A stretch of DNA of 6,260 nt, taken from Ferruginibacter sp. (GTDB lineage Bacteria; Bacteroidota; Bacteroidia; Chitinophagales; Chitinophagaceae). Below the pieces are notes generated by a model. That model was not told the DNA's origin, did not search any database, and saw nothing but the letters and a program-made list of their open reading frames with translations. Positions 5,056-6,260 of this stretch are shown one piece after another (positions within the stretch are counted from its first letter, which is position 1; the number at the start of each line of letters is the position of its first letter). A program made the position numbers and the translations under genes. The DNA lies in NCBI GenBank assembly GCA_025352435.1, contig JANXTN010000181.1, positions 1 to 6,260 on the forward strand, given 5' to 3'.

Positions 5056-6260
5056 ATGCGAAGAATCCCTTTCTTATTTTTTGTCACAATATTCATTTCT
5101 TCTTCACAAGCACAAAGCAAAAATAAATCCTTAATTCAGGCCGAAATAGCACGACCAAAATTGGTTGTAGGTATCGTGATAGACCAAATGCGTTGGGATT
5201 TTTTATATCGCTATTACAACCGTTACAGCAGCGATGGTTTTAAAAAATTAATTAATCAAGGTTACAGCTTCGAAAATACTCTTATACCAGTGGTACCAAC
5301 GTATACGGCTGTAGGACACAGTGGAATTTACACCGGTGCAATTCCTGCTACGAGCGGTATTGTAGGCAATAATTGGTATGAAAAAATTACTAAAAAAAAT
5401 ATGTACTGTACAGATGATAGCACTGTACAAGGCGTAGGCAACAATGATAATGCAGGCAAAATGAGTCCAAAAAATTTATGGGCTACAACTATTACTGATG
5501 AACTTAGGCTTAGCAATAATTTTGAAAGTAAAGTAATAGGAATTGCACTAAAAGACCGGGGTGCTATTTTACCCGCAGGGCATAGTGCAAATGCGGCTTA
5601 TTGGTATGATGAAAAAAACGGCAAATGGATAACAAGCAATTATTACATGCCGCAATTACCGGAGTGGGTAAATGCTTACAACCAAAAAGACTATGCAGGC
5701 ACTTACATGAAACAGGATTGGAATACGCTTTATCCTATAAATACCTATACTCAAAGCACTGCAGATGATCAGATATATGAACTGGCATTATCAGGGTTGC
5801 AATCGCCTACATTCCCCCACAAGCTTTCTTCTATAACTTCTTCGTTAAAATACAGCACTTTCAAATATACGCCTGCTGCTTCAACCTTTACTTTTGACTT
5901 TGCAAAAAATGCTATCGCTAATGAAAAGTTAGGTGCAGGTAAAGCAACAGATTTTCTTACCGTCAGCATTTCCTCCACAGATTATATGGGGCACAGTTTT
6001 GGGCCAAATTCAGTAGAAGCAGAAGATACTTATTTGCGGCTAGACAAAGACATTGCAGATTTTATAAATTACCTCGATAGTAAAATGGGTAAAAATAATT
6101 ACCTCGTATTTTTAAGTGCAGACCATGGCGCAGCCCACGTTCCCGGCTTTTTAAAAACCCATCATATAGATGCAGGGGTGTTTAATGAGTTAAGTATTTT
6201 GCAACAACTGAACAAATTGACAGAAGATAATTTCAACACGAAAAATGCTGTTTTATCTGT
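5056..6260 (+). CDS. pafA: PafA-like secreted alkaline phosphatase, 3'-partial
   Basis: The first 401 residues of an alkaline phosphatase-superfamily enzyme closely resembling PafA of Elizabethkingia/Chryseobacterium (about 546 residues), a periplasmic, phosphate-insensitive zinc phosphomonoesterase. A Sec signal peptide is visible: RR at 2-3, hydrophobic IPFLFFVTIFI at 4-14, and likely cleavage after SQA at 19; no lipobox cysteine. Active-site residues match PafA in order: zinc ligand Asp43 in VIDQMRWD, nucleophile Thr84 in PTYTAVGH, Asn105 in VGNNW, Lys166 and Arg168 in LKDRGAILPAGH, zinc ligands Asp309 and His313 in STDYMGHSFGPNS, and Asp356-His357 in LSADHGAAH. The last zinc histidine, near residue 486 in PafA, and the C-terminus fall beyond the window. 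The ATG at 5056 is the first start after an in-frame TAA at 5029-5031. The Lys/Arg pair is the PafA arrangement, favouring monoesters over diesters (the NPP type lacks it). The gene likely supplies phosphate from organic phosphomonoesters. Confidence 0.93.
   Translation, partial: MRRIPFLFFVTIFISSSQAQSKNKSLIQAEIARPKLVVGIVIDQMRWDFLYRYYNRYSSDGFKKLINQGYSFENTLIPVVPTYTAVGHSGIYTGAIPATSGIVGNNWYEKITKKNMYCTDDSTVQGVGNNDNAGKMSPKNLWATTITDELRLSNNFESKVIGIALKDRGAILPAGHSANAAYWYDEKNGKWITSNYYMPQLPEWVNAYNQKDYAGTYMKQDWNTLYPINTYTQSTADDQIYELALSGLQSPTFPHKLSSITSSLKYSTFKYTPAASTFTFDFAKNAIANEKLGAGKATDFLTVSISSTDYMGHSFGPNSVEAEDTYLRLDKDIADFINYLDSKMGKNNYLVFLSADHGAAHVPGFLKTHHIDAGVFNELSILQQLNKLTEDNFNTKNAVLS

Noticed and set aside
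5248..5978. Several minus-strand open frames within the phosphatase gene
   Set aside because: All lie opposite conserved PafA sequence with its active-site residues in order; shadow frames.
1..6260. CRISPR arrays, tRNA or rRNA genes, integrase or transposase genes, origins
   Set aside because: No regularly spaced repeats, RNA gene signatures or recombinase motifs were seen on either strand.

Overview
The window reads as chromosomal DNA of a Bacteroidota bacterium, most likely a member of the Chitinophagaceae or a close relative. This is inferred from the AT-rich composition, start codons without Shine-Dalgarno sequences, two good TAnnTTTG promoter boxes just upstream of genes, and a PafA-type alkaline phosphatase typical of the phylum. 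The family-level placement is a judgement from protein resemblance and was not tested.

Layout, left to right. (1) Bases 2-766, plus: the C-terminal part of a class I SAM-dependent methyltransferase whose beginning lies before the window. (2) Bases 767-978: a short AT-rich spacer. (3) Bases 979-2379, plus: a complete APC-superfamily amino acid permease. (4) Bases 2371-2862, minus: a single-domain VOC/glyoxalase-fold protein that converges on the permease gene and overlaps its end by 9 bases. (5) Bases 2895-3359, plus: the remains of a two-gene DUF4160-DUF2442 module. Both genes are still recognisable by translation but are broken by stop codons, frameshifts, an internal deletion and a lost start codon. 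(6) Bases 3416-4678, minus: a complete PLP-dependent alpha-oxoamine synthase (the KBL/AONS/serine palmitoyltransferase fold), followed by a clear rho-independent terminator at 3366-3389. (7) Bases 4679-5055: a divergent intergenic region with a candidate promoter facing each way and, between them, a GC-rich, hairpin-forming block of about 100 bases that looks like an inserted or dispersed repeat. (8) From 5056 to the window end, plus: a secreted PafA-like alkaline phosphatase, open at the 3' edge.

The intact genes look like independent housekeeping or metabolic units (RNA or protein methylation, amino acid uptake, an acyl-CoA/amino acid condensation, periplasmic phosphate scavenging). Gene directions change repeatedly and no multi-gene pathway operon is visible. 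I see no intact novel system. The most interesting items are the decayed DUF4160-DUF2442 pair, the structured GC-rich intergenic block, and the unresolved substrate of the oxoamine synthase, for which sphingolipid or sulfonolipid synthesis are possibilities.
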